Position numbers and translations under genes: made by a program
Shown: one piece after another, positions 42,715 through 50,350 of the stretch
Layout: each line of letters starts with the position of its first letter
Numbering within the stretch: position 1 is the stretch's first letter
Notes under the pieces: generated by a model
The model's database searches: none
Told to the model about the DNA's origin: nothing
The model's input: the letters and a program-made list of their open reading frames with translations, nothing else
DNA from: Gammaproteobacteria bacterium
GTDB lineage: Bacteria > Pseudomonadota > Gammaproteobacteria > Ga0077536
Direction of reading: 5' to 3'
Assembly: GCA_024235015.1 (NCBI GenBank)
Contig: JACKNG010000001.1
Location: 620,001-684,000, forward strand
Length of the DNA stretch: 64,000 nt

Positions 42715-43752
42715 TCAGACCGCGACGGCCGTGTAGCCGAGGCTGGCGATGGCGGCAGCACTACCCTGGGCGATGGAATCGTCGATGGTCTCGGGCCCGG
42801 TCGCCGCGCCGGCCACGAACACGCCTGGCCGCGAGGAGTGGCCGCTGGCGCTGTAGGTGTTGCCGCGATCGATGTAGCCGTGGCTCTCGAGGTCGATGCC
42901 GAAGACCTGGGCGAGCTGCTTGTTGTCGACGTTGGGATCCATGCCGATGGCATGCACGACCATGTCGAAGGGGATGGTGATGGGGCGCTTCACCAGCGTG
43001 TCCTCGCCCTTGACGATGATGCGCTTGCCGTCGGAGGTGACCTCGGCGATGCGTGCCTTGATGTACTTGACCTTGAACTCCTCCTGGCTGCGCCAGTAGT
43101 ACTTGGTCTCGTAGAGGCCGAAGGTGCGGATGTCCATGTAGTAGATGTAGACGTGGCAGTCCGGCAGTTCCTCGCGAATCTCCATGGCGAGGTTGGCCGA
43201 CACCGTGCAACACACCTTGGAGCACCACTCGCGCCCGATCTGGCGATCGCGCGAGCCGACGCAGAGCAGGATGGCGACGCGTTCCGGCTTGCGGCCGTCG
43301 GAGGGGCAGCGCACGCCCTGGCCGGAGGAAATCATCTGTTCGACCTGGGTGGTGGTGACCACGTCGGGGAATGTTCCGAAGCCCCACTCGGGCTTGTTGA
43401 CCGAGTCGAAATGGGTGAAACCGGTGCACAGGATGGCGGCACCGACGTCGAGCTGATCACCGCTGGCGAGCGTGGCGCGGAACGCGCCCGGATTGCCGTC
43501 GAACGCACTTACCGTGGTGTTCAGGCGCACATCGATGCGCGGGTTGGCAGCGACGCGCTCGACCATGCCGCCGATGGCGTCCTTGGCCCATTCGCCCGAG
43601 GGCACCAGCTTGGCATAGCCGGACAGGATTGGTGCGCCGCCGAGCCGATCGGCCTTGTCGACCAGGATGCAGTCACGGCCGACACTGGCCAGCGCCTGCG
43701 CCGCAGCGAGTCCGGCCGGCCCGCCGCCGACCACCAGGGTGGGTTTGCTCAT
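42715..43752 (-). CDS. hdrA: sHdr subunit HdrA (FAD and [4Fe-4S] flavoprotein)
   Basis: A 345-residue compact HdrA, the length usual for sHdrA and about half that of methanogen HdrA. FAD is bound by VVGGGPAGLAAAQA at the N-terminus and by GVFVAGAATGPETIDDSIAQG at the C-terminus. The cluster cysteines are C164 (ILLCVGSRD), C177 and CC at 181-182 in WCSKVCCTV. It links sulfur oxidation to flavin-based electron transfer. The start overlaps the hdrB1 stop by 4 bases. Confidence 0.92.
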   Translation of the reverse strand: MSKPTLVVGGGPAGLAAAQALASVGRDCILVDKADRLGGAPILSGYAKLVPSGEWAKDAIGGMVERVAANPRIDVRLNTTVSAFDGNPGAFRATLASGDQLDVGAAILCTGFTHFDSVNKPEWGFGTFPDVVTTTQVEQMISSGQGVRCPSDGRKPERVAILLCVGSRDRQIGREWCSKVCCTVSANLAMEIREELPDCHVYIYYMDIRTFGLYETKYYWRSQEEFKVKYIKARIAEVTSDGKRIIVKGEDTLVKRPITIPFDMVVHAIGMDPNVDNKQLAQVFGIDLESHGYIDRGNTYSASGHSSRPGVFVAGAATGPETIDDSIAQGSAAAIASLGYTAVAV

Positions 43753-45104
43753 GCGCTCGTTTCCAGTTTCTTGAAGCCGGGGCCGCTGGTGATGCGGCGG
43801 CGCGGGTCGTAGAGATTCTCCGGCGCACCCTGCTTGATGTCTTCGAGGTAGGCCTCGAACTCGACCTTGGCCTGGCGCCAGTCGATACCGAGCTTCTCCA
43901 TCAGGTCCTCGACCGCCGAGGCGTGCCAGTGCGACTGCACGATCTTGAACGGGTGAGCGCCGCAGACCAGCGCGGCGAACTGCACGTCGGCCAGGATCGG
44001 CAGCGAGTAATCCTTGCCTACCGCCTTGCCGATCCACTGGTTCTTGTCGAGCGTGGTGATGCAGCCGGTGTCGTGGCCGATCATGACGTCGGCGCGCGCG
44101 TCTTCGACTGCCACGCGCACCTTGCGGTCGATGGCGAAGGACCGCGTGAACTCGCGCTCGGAGATGATGTGGCGAAAACCGAAGCCGCAGCAGTCGTACC
44201 AGGTCTTGTAATCGATGACCTGGGTACCGAGCGCCTGCATGATGCCCGTCGAGACGGCGACGCGGTTGCCTTCGAGGATGTCGTCGTCGTAGATCGCATC
44301 CTGCGGCACCATCTTGTAGACGTGGCAGGCCGGGTGGATGGTCGCGCGCACCTGCGAGCAGTCGATGACCTGGTGTTCGCGGATGCGCTCGCGCATCACG
44401 TGCACCCACTCCGAGTAATGCACGATTTCCTCGGGAATGAGCAGCTTGCCGTCGACCAGGCGGCCGAGCTTGCCGAGGATCTTCTTCACCTTCTCGCGCA
44501 GTTCGGGCGAGTGGATCAGGAACTCGCGCACTTCCTTGTAGTTGCCGAAGGATGTGCCGCAATGGACCAGCGGGTAGTAGTAGCCGGCCGGCCGCCCCTC
44601 GGCCTGGGCCGAGACGTAGGCCTGGTGGAAGTTGCGCAGGAACACCGCCGCCAGCGACTCGAGGTTGCCGATACCCGAACCGTGGTAGTTCCACGCCGTG
44701 CACGAGGTCTGGTCGGTCTCGTCGAGGTAGCGGATGTCCATCTTGTTCATCAGCCACAGCAGCGAGGCCGGGTAGCCGGGAATATTGCCGCACTGCCCAC
44801 AGGACTTGTGGTGCCACAACTGCTGAGTGGGCACGCGCTTGTCCCAGCCATACAGCGTCTTGACCGTGACCGGCTCGTGTTCGTCGGCAACGCGGTGGAC
44901 GACGATCTCGCCGTCGCGCTCGAGTTCCCACATGGCGTCACGCACGTCGGCGACGCGGTCCTTGTCGGTCAGCAGCGAGCGGCGGTCGACGCGTTGCTCG
45001 ACCCAGGCGGTGGCGACGCGCGCCTCCGTGCTGCTCAGGTCGCTGTCGCGCCACTCGGCGCCGTGGCCGGTGAATCGTTCGCGGGTGTCGGTCGTGTCAC
45101 TCAT
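43749..45104 (-). CDS. hdrB1: sHdr subunit HdrB1 (long form, one clear CCG domain)
   Basis: A 451-residue HdrB-like protein, longer than HdrB2. The C-terminal CCG-type domain uses C260 (IHPACHVYK), CC at 305-306 (YDCCGFGFRH) and C348 (HDTGCITTL), with the last CxxC reduced to a single cysteine. The N-terminal half has C102 and C105 (SCGQCGN), C135 and C182 (VHCGTSFGN), a partner set without the CC pair. It is probably the second sulfur-handling subunit of sHdr. It starts 46 bases after hdrC1 and overlaps hdrA by 4 bases. Confidence 0.9.
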   Translation of the reverse strand: MSDTTDTRERFTGHGAEWRDSDLSSTEARVATAWVEQRVDRRSLLTDKDRVADVRDAMWELERDGEIVVHRVADEHEPVTVKTLYGWDKRVPTQQLWHHKSCGQCGNIPGYPASLLWLMNKMDIRYLDETDQTSCTAWNYHGSGIGNLESLAAVFLRNFHQAYVSAQAEGRPAGYYYPLVHCGTSFGNYKEVREFLIHSPELREKVKKILGKLGRLVDGKLLIPEEIVHYSEWVHVMRERIREHQVIDCSQVRATIHPACHVYKMVPQDAIYDDDILEGNRVAVSTGIMQALGTQVIDYKTWYDCCGFGFRHIISEREFTRSFAIDRKVRVAVEDARADVMIGHDTGCITTLDKNQWIGKAVGKDYSLPILADVQFAALVCGAHPFKIVQSHWHASAVEDLMEKLGIDWRQAKVEFEAYLEDIKQGAPENLYDPRRRITSGPGFKKLETSA

Positions 45105-45150
45105 GGTGTCGTCCTCGCGTCGCTGGCGCCGGCGGCAGCCGATGCCGGTT

Positions 45151-45909
45151 TCAATCGTCCTCGTCGTCGTCTTCCTGGTCTTCCAGCCAGTCGTCGTAGT
45201 CCTCGCGCTTCTCGTCCATGATGTCAGTGATGACGTCGAAGAGGTTCTCGTCGATGCCCTCGAGCTGGTCGAGGACGCCGGTCATCTCCCAGATCGTGTA
45301 GAGCTCGATCGAAGTCTTGAGATTGACTTCCCAGGCCGTCTCGGTGGTGTTCAGGGTCGGCATGGGAATGGCCTTGCGCAGCAGCTTCAACGGCGCATCG
45401 ACCTTGGAGATGTTGGGCCCCCAGTCGGCGAAGTGATCAGGGGTGATCATGTTCGGCGCGAGCTGGTTGCCGGTGGAGATGAGCTTGAGCATGACGCGGC
45501 TGAACGGGCGCAGCACGTTCTTGGCCGATTCCATGCCGTGCTTGATCGCAGCCTCGCGCATCAGCATGACCAAGCCGCCGGGGGAATTTCCGAACGGGCA
45601 ACGCGCCGCGCAGGTGTAGCACTGGGCGCAGGCCCAGATCTTCTCCTGCATGGCGTCGTAGATACCCTCGAGGTTCTCGGTCCAGAGCAGCTGGACGATT
45701 TCTCGCGGGCTGAAATCGTAGTAGTGGGCGGCCGGGCAGGTCGCCGTACAGATGCCGCAGTTGAGGCAGCCGTTCAGCTCCATGTCGTAGCGCAGGTCGG
45801 CCTGGATGTCGCCGAAGATCGCCTCGAGTTCCTCGCGCGGCCGCGCCGGCGCCTCCGACAGCGGGTCGCCGATGACGTGCTGGACACGGCTCGCGGTGGC
45901 GTGACTCAT
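45151..45909 (-). CDS. hdrC1: sHdr subunit HdrC1 (two [4Fe-4S] protein)
   Basis: A 252-residue HdrC-like protein with two [4Fe-4S] motifs, CLNCGICTATCPA (C48, C51, C54, C58) and CAQCYTCAARCPF (C94, C97, C100, C104). The C-terminal tail is strongly acidic (EDYDDWLEDQEDDDEDD), which is unusual and may mediate docking. It follows dsrE after 14 bases. The start is ATG 45909. Confidence 0.92.
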   Translation of the reverse strand: MSHATASRVQHVIGDPLSEAPARPREELEAIFGDIQADLRYDMELNGCLNCGICTATCPAAHYYDFSPREIVQLLWTENLEGIYDAMQEKIWACAQCYTCAARCPFGNSPGGLVMLMREAAIKHGMESAKNVLRPFSRVMLKLISTGNQLAPNMITPDHFADWGPNISKVDAPLKLLRKAIPMPTLNTTETAWEVNLKTSIELYTIWEMTGVLDQLEGIDENLFDVITDIMDEKREDYDDWLEDQEDDDEDD

Positions 45910-45923
45910 GGCCGTGGCCCTCG

Positions 45924-46301
45924 TCAGTAGGTCAGAACCTTGCAGTCGTCTTCCATGACCGCTTCGATGAGGTAGGCGCCGCCGACGATGCCCTCGCATT
46001 CCTCGATGAGGTCCTCGGCCTTCATGTCGAACAGGTCGAGATTGGGCGAACAGCAGAAGAACTTGACCCCGGCCTCGTGCGCTTCCTTGATGAAATCGTA
46101 GACGGATTTCGGCGAGCCGGGTTTGACGGTGAGCGCTTCGGCCACGCCCTTCTTCATCAGGCGCCCGGACGTGGCGGTGCAGATGACCTCGACTTCGTAG
46201 TCCATGGCCGCGGCGACGCTGGCCTGGAAGATCGGCGCCCCCAGCTCCTCGCCGTTGCGCGGATCGGTGTTCGCCATGACTATCACGAGCTTGTCGGCCA
46301 T
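45924..46301 (-). CDS. dsrE: DsrE family sulfur carrier (DsrE3 type)
   Basis: A 125-residue DsrE-fold protein that accepts and hands on sulfane sulfur, usually together with TusA. The core is KLVIVMANTDPRNGEELGAP, and the candidate persulfide cysteines are C41 (VICTATSGR) and the vicinal pair C83-C84 (FFCCSPNLDLF); C102 and C120 are also present. The pattern fits the DsrE3 group found with sHdr genes; I cannot place the exact subtype. It is the first gene of the sHdr operon and lies just downstream of the promoter at 46356-46384. Confidence 0.85.
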   Translation of the reverse strand: MADKLVIVMANTDPRNGEELGAPIFQASVAAAMDYEVEVICTATSGRLMKKGVAEALTVKPGSPKSVYDFIKEAHEAGVKFFCCSPNLDLFDMKAEDLIEECEGIVGGAYLIEAVMEDDCKVLTY

Positions 46302-46355
46302 CCACTTGTCTCCCCGGTTCGCCGCACCGCGGACCGTCGCGGCCCACGTCCTCAC

Positions 46356-46384
46356 AGTATCGTGAGTCTCGCTATATGAATCAA
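46356..46384 (-). promoter_or_regulatory. Sigma-70 promoter candidate for the sHdr operon
   Basis: On the minus strand TTGATT (46384-46379) and GATACT (46361-46356) are separated by 17 bases. The -35 matches TTGACA at 4 of 6 positions and the -10 matches TATAAT at 4 of 6. Transcription would start near 46349, about 50 bases before dsrE. Confidence 0.5.
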
Positions 46385-46417
46385 GGTTATATAGATATAT
46401 CTATTTCGAATAACCTT
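46383..46417. promoter_or_regulatory. Inverted repeat over the -35 region of the sHdr operon
   Basis: AAGGTTAT (46383-46390) is mirrored by ATAACCTT (46410-46417). Inside is a perfect 14-bp palindrome, ATAGATATATCTAT (46391-46404). The AT-rich block overlaps the -35 candidate, as an operator would. It could alternatively be a terminator for the VOC gene, whose stop is at 46452. Confidence 0.6.
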
Positions 46418-46451
46418 TGATTCTAAACGGTTAAATCGGTTTTTCGGCGCC

Positions 46452-46916
46452 TCAAGCCGCCGGCACCACGGCCAGCGCGCTGTCCATGGGGACCTCGAGC
46501 AGTTCCACCACGTTGCCGTCCGGGTCACGCCCGTAGGTCGCGCGGATGTCGCCGAGGGCCTGCGGCGCGCAATGGAAGTGCATGCCCGCGGCCGCGAGCC
46601 GCGCATGCTCGGCATCGATGTCGGTGACCTGCAGGCAGAGATGGGTGATGCCATGGTCGCACACCGGCCGCGCCGCGTCCCCCGGGCGTGGCGGCGGCGT
46701 GTGGTACTCGAACAGTTCGACACAGGCATTGCCGCAACGGAGCATCACGATGCGTGCCGAGGAGTCGCGCAGGCCGGTGATGCTGTCCAGTTCGCGGTGG
46801 CCGACGTCCCAGTCGAGCGTGAACACCTCCTCGAAACCGAGCAGGTCCTTGTAGAAGGCACTCAGGCGCTCGATGTCCGGGGTCGAAATGGCGACGTGGT
46901 TGATGCCGTGGATCAT
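46452..46916 (-). CDS. VOC (glyoxalase-like) family protein
   Basis: A 154-residue vicinal-oxygen-chelate protein with the two beta-alpha-beta-beta-beta modules: GINHVAISTPDIERLSAFYKDLLGF and ITHLCLQVTDIDAEHARLAAAG, and the metal-binding residues H7 (INHVAIS), E68 (VELFEY) and E136/137 (GNVVELLEVP). It is probably an isomerase, lyase or dioxygenase-type enzyme acting on a small ligand. It lies on the minus strand between the lipoate operon and the sHdr operon, but is separated from both by more than 100 bases. The relation to sulfur metabolism is only positional. Confidence 0.85.
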   Translation of the reverse strand: MIHGINHVAISTPDIERLSAFYKDLLGFEEVFTLDWDVGHRELDSITGLRDSSARIVMLRCGNACVELFEYHTPPPRPGDAARPVCDHGITHLCLQVTDIDAEHARLAAAGMHFHCAPQALGDIRATYGRDPDGNVVELLEVPMDSALAVVPAA

Positions 46917-47245
46917 GCGGGCTCCCCTCCCGTTGGATTCCCGGCATCATAGCGCGCACGCCCCGGGCGTGCTGCCCGCACGCGTTCTACAGCATGCGAC
47001 GGCTCGCACCTGCAACGCAGCAGACGGACTCCGCAGTCCTGTCCACTGCGTGCAGGCTGAAAGCAAAGCATTGCCCGGAAGCCGGCACGCAAGGCGCGGG
47101 CCAGGCGAGCAGGAAAACGAGGACAGTGGCCTTTGCGCGAACACACGGCAGCGGCCACGGCGCTGACGCCAAGTAAACCGTCCCCGTTTCGCCCAGACGC
47201 AGCCGCGCCCGCAACGCCGCAGGCGGGCTCCGCAGCAGCTTTGCG
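46917..47245. other. 329-bp intergenic region
   Basis: Between the GATase-like gene and the VOC gene. A weak GCCCGC/GCGGGC hairpin (47207-47228) sits 17 bases after the GATase-like stop. There is a short stretch, TCCCCGTTTCGCC near 47181, resembling the repeats at 4271-4323. No gene is visible. Confidence 0.55.
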
Positions 47246-47956
47246 TCAGCCTGTGGCGGACATCCAGCCCATGACCTGCACCAGCCCCGTCATCGTCAAC
47301 ACCAGCGCGTCTTCGATTTCACGCACGCGTGGGCGCACGGCGCTCAGCATCGTCGCGGCGTCCGCCGGCGACTCCTCGAACTCCATGATCAGGTCTTCGG
47401 CGATGGCCGGTTTGAAGCCGGGATGGCCGCTGAAGCCGAGCGCGTTGTCGCCAACCTGGAACAGCGCCGGCTCGCCGCTCGCGGTCACCGCCAGGATGCG
47501 CGCACCGAGGGGCGGTTCGAAGGTGTCGCGCCCGTAGCGGACGTCGAGATAACGTTCGGGCAGGTAACCATTGAGCGCCGCGTCGTCGATGCGGCGGGCC
47601 TCGCCGCAGCTGAACTCGAGCGCCGTCGGCCGGCTGCGCCCCCCGGCGGCGAGTGCCAGGATCTGGGCGCCCAGCCCGAGGCCCAGCACGCTGATCCCAC
47701 GGGCCAGGCAGGCATGCGTGAGTTCGACCTCCTCGATCAGGGTCGGCACGTTGCGCGGCCCGGCCGATCCCCACGGGCCGCCGCCGAGCAGGACGAGACC
47801 GTCGGCGACGTCGTCGACGCGCGGGATGCCGCCGCGCCCGGTGAACGGGCGGTGATAGCTGAAGCGGATCTTGCGCCCCTCGAGATGGTCCTCGAGCAGA
47901 CCGAGGTAATCGGCCGAGGTGTGCTGGACGACCGTGAGGTGGGCGAGGTAATCCAT
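47246..47956 (-). CDS. Class I glutamine-amidotransferase-like protein without the catalytic cysteine
   Basis: A 236-residue protein of the GATase-1 fold. The nucleophile elbow, normally GxCxG before AQxLA, reads VLGLGLGAQILALAAGG, with glycine at the position of the cysteine (G94). The end of the domain has NALGFSGHPGFKPAIAEDLI, matching the QxHPE region. Glutamine hydrolysis is therefore unlikely; it may serve as a binding or regulatory protein. The start overlaps the sLpl stop by one base, so it is the last gene of the lipoate-assembly operon. GATase-like genes accompany lipoate genes in other sHdr organisms, in my recollection. Confidence 0.82.
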   Translation of the reverse strand: MDYLAHLTVVQHTSADYLGLLEDHLEGRKIRFSYHRPFTGRGGIPRVDDVADGLVLLGGGPWGSAGPRNVPTLIEEVELTHACLARGISVLGLGLGAQILALAAGGRSRPTALEFSCGEARRIDDAALNGYLPERYLDVRYGRDTFEPPLGARILAVTASGEPALFQVGDNALGFSGHPGFKPAIAEDLIMEFEESPADAATMLSAVRPRVREIEDALVLTMTGLVQVMGWMSATG

Positions 47957-49029
47957 CAGGCAGGTTCCGCTTCGAGTGCGTCGCGCAGGGTCTCCACGAT
48001 CGCGTCCGGGGCGACCGACATCAGCTCGATCGGCGCCGCGGCGAGAAACTCGGCGGCGACCCGTGCCGCCTGCCCGAGGGCGACCTGCCTCAAGGCCGCC
48101 TCCAGGTCGAGCAGCACGCGCGGCGGCGTGACGAAGAAGTCGCCACTGAACACCACCTGCTCGAGTCGAGGTGTGCCGGTCGCGGCCCGGGTGGCATGCA
48201 CGGTGATGGTGCCGCCCGGCGTCTCGTGCCGGGCGTGGTACACGGCGCCGCCGTCACCGAGGCCGTCGATTTCGTGCACGAAGGCGTCAGTACCGATCTC
48301 GCCCTCGTAGCATCTGCGCGCCGCGCCGAGCTCGGCCGCGTCGAGTTCGCTCTCGGCGCAGCTGAGGTCGAAGGCAGCCGCGAAGGCCGCGGCCACGGCG
48401 TGCTTCACGGCATGCCAGGGCGGTGCCCGGCCGAGCAGTTCGACCAGCGAGGTCACGCGCGCAGCGGGCGCAACGTGGCCGTGGCGCGCGCGCTTGTCGC
48501 CGGGTACACGCAGCGCGCCGAACATGGTGACGGCATCGAGTTCGCCGATCACCGTGCCCTGGTAGAACAGCGTACCGCCGTCGAAGAAGCCGCCGGTACC
48601 GCCGATCTTGCGTCCGCCGACCTCGATGTCGTTGCGCGGCCGGAAGCGGGCGTCGATGCCGAGCGTGGTCAGCCCGGCTGCCGCGGCGGTGCAGATACGC
48701 GTGGCCAGTTCGCCCAGCGCGCCGCCGCCCAGCGTCTCGCGCGCGCAGATCAACTCCCAGCCGAGCTGGCCCTGGTCGAGGTAGATGGCGCCGCCGCCGG
48801 TCACGCGCCGGCCGACGTCGATGCCGTGGGCAGCGCAGAACTCGAGGTCGACGTCGCGCGAGAGGTCCTGGTGGCGACCGATCAGCACGCTCGGGCTGAA
48901 GGCGAGAAAGCGCAGGGTATCGGGCGTGGTGCCGGCGCGATGGCCGTCGATCAAGGCCTGGTCGAGGGCGACGTTGCGGCGTCCCGGCTGCACGCCGGTG
49001 TCGATCACGCGCAGCCGGCGCCCGGTCAT
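47956..49029 (-). CDS. Lipoate-protein ligase sLpl(AB)
   Basis: A 357-residue biotin/lipoate ligase-family protein with an LplA-like catalytic domain and a C-terminal LplB-like accessory domain. LplA signatures are SPSVLIGRHQ, RRVTGGGAIYLDQGQLGWEL and the catalytic lysine in EVGGRKIGGTGG. The C-terminal part (FSGDFFVTPPRVLLDLEAALRQV) resembles the accessory domain. It would attach a fatty acyl or lipoyl group to LbpA K71. I chose ATG 49029, eight bases after AAGG; an ATG at 49035 lies too near that site. The gene follows the radical SAM gene by 16 bases. Confidence 0.88.
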   Translation of the reverse strand: MTGRRLRVIDTGVQPGRRNVALDQALIDGHRAGTTPDTLRFLAFSPSVLIGRHQDLSRDVDLEFCAAHGIDVGRRVTGGGAIYLDQGQLGWELICARETLGGGALGELATRICTAAAAGLTTLGIDARFRPRNDIEVGGRKIGGTGGFFDGGTLFYQGTVIGELDAVTMFGALRVPGDKRARHGHVAPAARVTSLVELLGRAPPWHAVKHAVAAAFAAAFDLSCAESELDAAELGAARRCYEGEIGTDAFVHEIDGLGDGGAVYHARHETPGGTITVHATRAATGTPRLEQVVFSGDFFVTPPRVLLDLEAALRQVALGQAARVAAEFLAAAPIELMSVAPDAIVETLRDALEAEPA

Positions 49030-49045
49030 GCCCATCGCCTTCCGC

Positions 49046-50335
49046 TCAGCGCGCGAACTGCTCGATGTCCTCGCCCTCGTCGTAGCGCTCGCCGTCGCGC
49101 AGGCGCCCGAGCTGGTGTCGGATCTTGCGGATGTCGACCGCCACCGGTTGGAAGGGATAGCTGGCGACGTCGGATGGCGGCGAATCGCCGTAGGGGCGGT
49201 CGCAGGCCGAGATGTCGTCGGCGAACTTGCCCGGGCAACCCGAGGTGCGGAAGGCGATACCGGCATCGATGATGGCATCGAGTTCCGACTGTGGCAGGCC
49301 GAAGTCGGCGACCGCGCCGTGCGCGTCGAAACGCATGTGCTCGACCCGCACACCGCGGTAATCGATGAGATAACGGGCGAGCTGGACACGGCGCCACTGG
49401 TCGCGCGGCGTGGCCGGCAGGTGGTCCATCAGCGAGCCGCGCTCGGGGAAGAAGCAGAACAGGTGGCTGTGGCCGCCGAGATCGACGATACGCTGCACCA
49501 GCTCGAGCAGTTCGTACTCGGTCTCGCCCATGCCGACGATGATGTGGGCACCGAACTTCTGCGGACCGAACACCTCGCGCGCGTCCATCATCACTTCCCA
49601 GTACTTGTCCCAGCGGTGCGGCGACTGCACGCCCTTGCCGCGGGTGCGCTCGAAGATCGCCGGGGTCGCGGCATCGAGCGCGACGGTGAAGATGTCGGCG
49701 CCGAGTTCGCGCAGGCGGACCACGTCGGCACGGTCCATTGTGGTGGGGTTGGACAGGATGGAGACCGGGATCGCGTCCGGGTCGATGCGCTCGGTCCAGC
49801 GCCTGAGCACGCTCACGGTGTCGGCATCCGATGACGGGTGGGTGATCATCGAGATGCACATGCGGTGGAACGGGCTGCCGGCAACGTCCTGCGCGACGAT
49901 GTCGACGATGTCGGCGACCGGCACCGCCGGCCAGTCGACGCGGATGAAATTGCGATCGGCGTAGTTGCGCTCGGCCTCGCGATGGCGCGCCAGCCCGCAA
50001 TAGGCGCAGTTGGCGCGGCAGCCTTCCGGGTAGGTGAGCAGCAGGTTGAGACAGCGCGTGCAGCCACAGCGATGCATGCGCCCGGGCATGATGCCGAGGG
50101 TGATGGCCGCCGCGGTCGACAGCTGTACGTAGTCGGGCGAACGCATGCTCGGCGTCAGCACGTTGTTGTTCGGCAGGTAGACCCCGGCCGGCGCCGCGGC
50201 GTCGCGCTTGACCCGCCCGCCGTTGCGCAGCGCCGCCGGCGTGCGCGCCGGTGCGCGCGGCGCCATGTGCGCGAAATCGTTGAGAGCGGTGCCGCCGGTC
50301 GGGGTGGCGCTGGCGTCGCGTTCGAAGCAGCTCAT
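49046..50335 (-). CDS. lipS1: Radical SAM lipoyl synthase component, LipS1 type
   Basis: A 429-residue biotin-synthase-like radical SAM protein. The SAM cluster is CRANCAYC (C106, C110, C113). Auxiliary-cluster candidates lie just before it (C90, C92, C95 in CGCTRC) and near the C-terminus (C367 SGCPGKF, C378 SACDRP). SAM-binding strands ISMITHPSSDAD and SNPTTM are visible. The pair LipS1/LipS2 inserts the two sulfurs of lipoate into octanoyl-protein. Assignment as S1 rather than S2 follows from gene order and cysteine layout, and is inference. It is preceded by lipT after 15 bases. Confidence 0.82.
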   Translation of the reverse strand: MSCFERDASATPTGGTALNDFAHMAPRAPARTPAALRNGGRVKRDAAAPAGVYLPNNNVLTPSMRSPDYVQLSTAAAITLGIMPGRMHRCGCTRCLNLLLTYPEGCRANCAYCGLARHREAERNYADRNFIRVDWPAVPVADIVDIVAQDVAGSPFHRMCISMITHPSSDADTVSVLRRWTERIDPDAIPVSILSNPTTMDRADVVRLRELGADIFTVALDAATPAIFERTRGKGVQSPHRWDKYWEVMMDAREVFGPQKFGAHIIVGMGETEYELLELVQRIVDLGGHSHLFCFFPERGSLMDHLPATPRDQWRRVQLARYLIDYRGVRVEHMRFDAHGAVADFGLPQSELDAIIDAGIAFRTSGCPGKFADDISACDRPYGDSPPSDVASYPFQPVAVDIRKIRHQLGRLRDGERYDEGEDIEQFAR

Positions 50336-50350
50336 CGCGGGCGAATCTCC

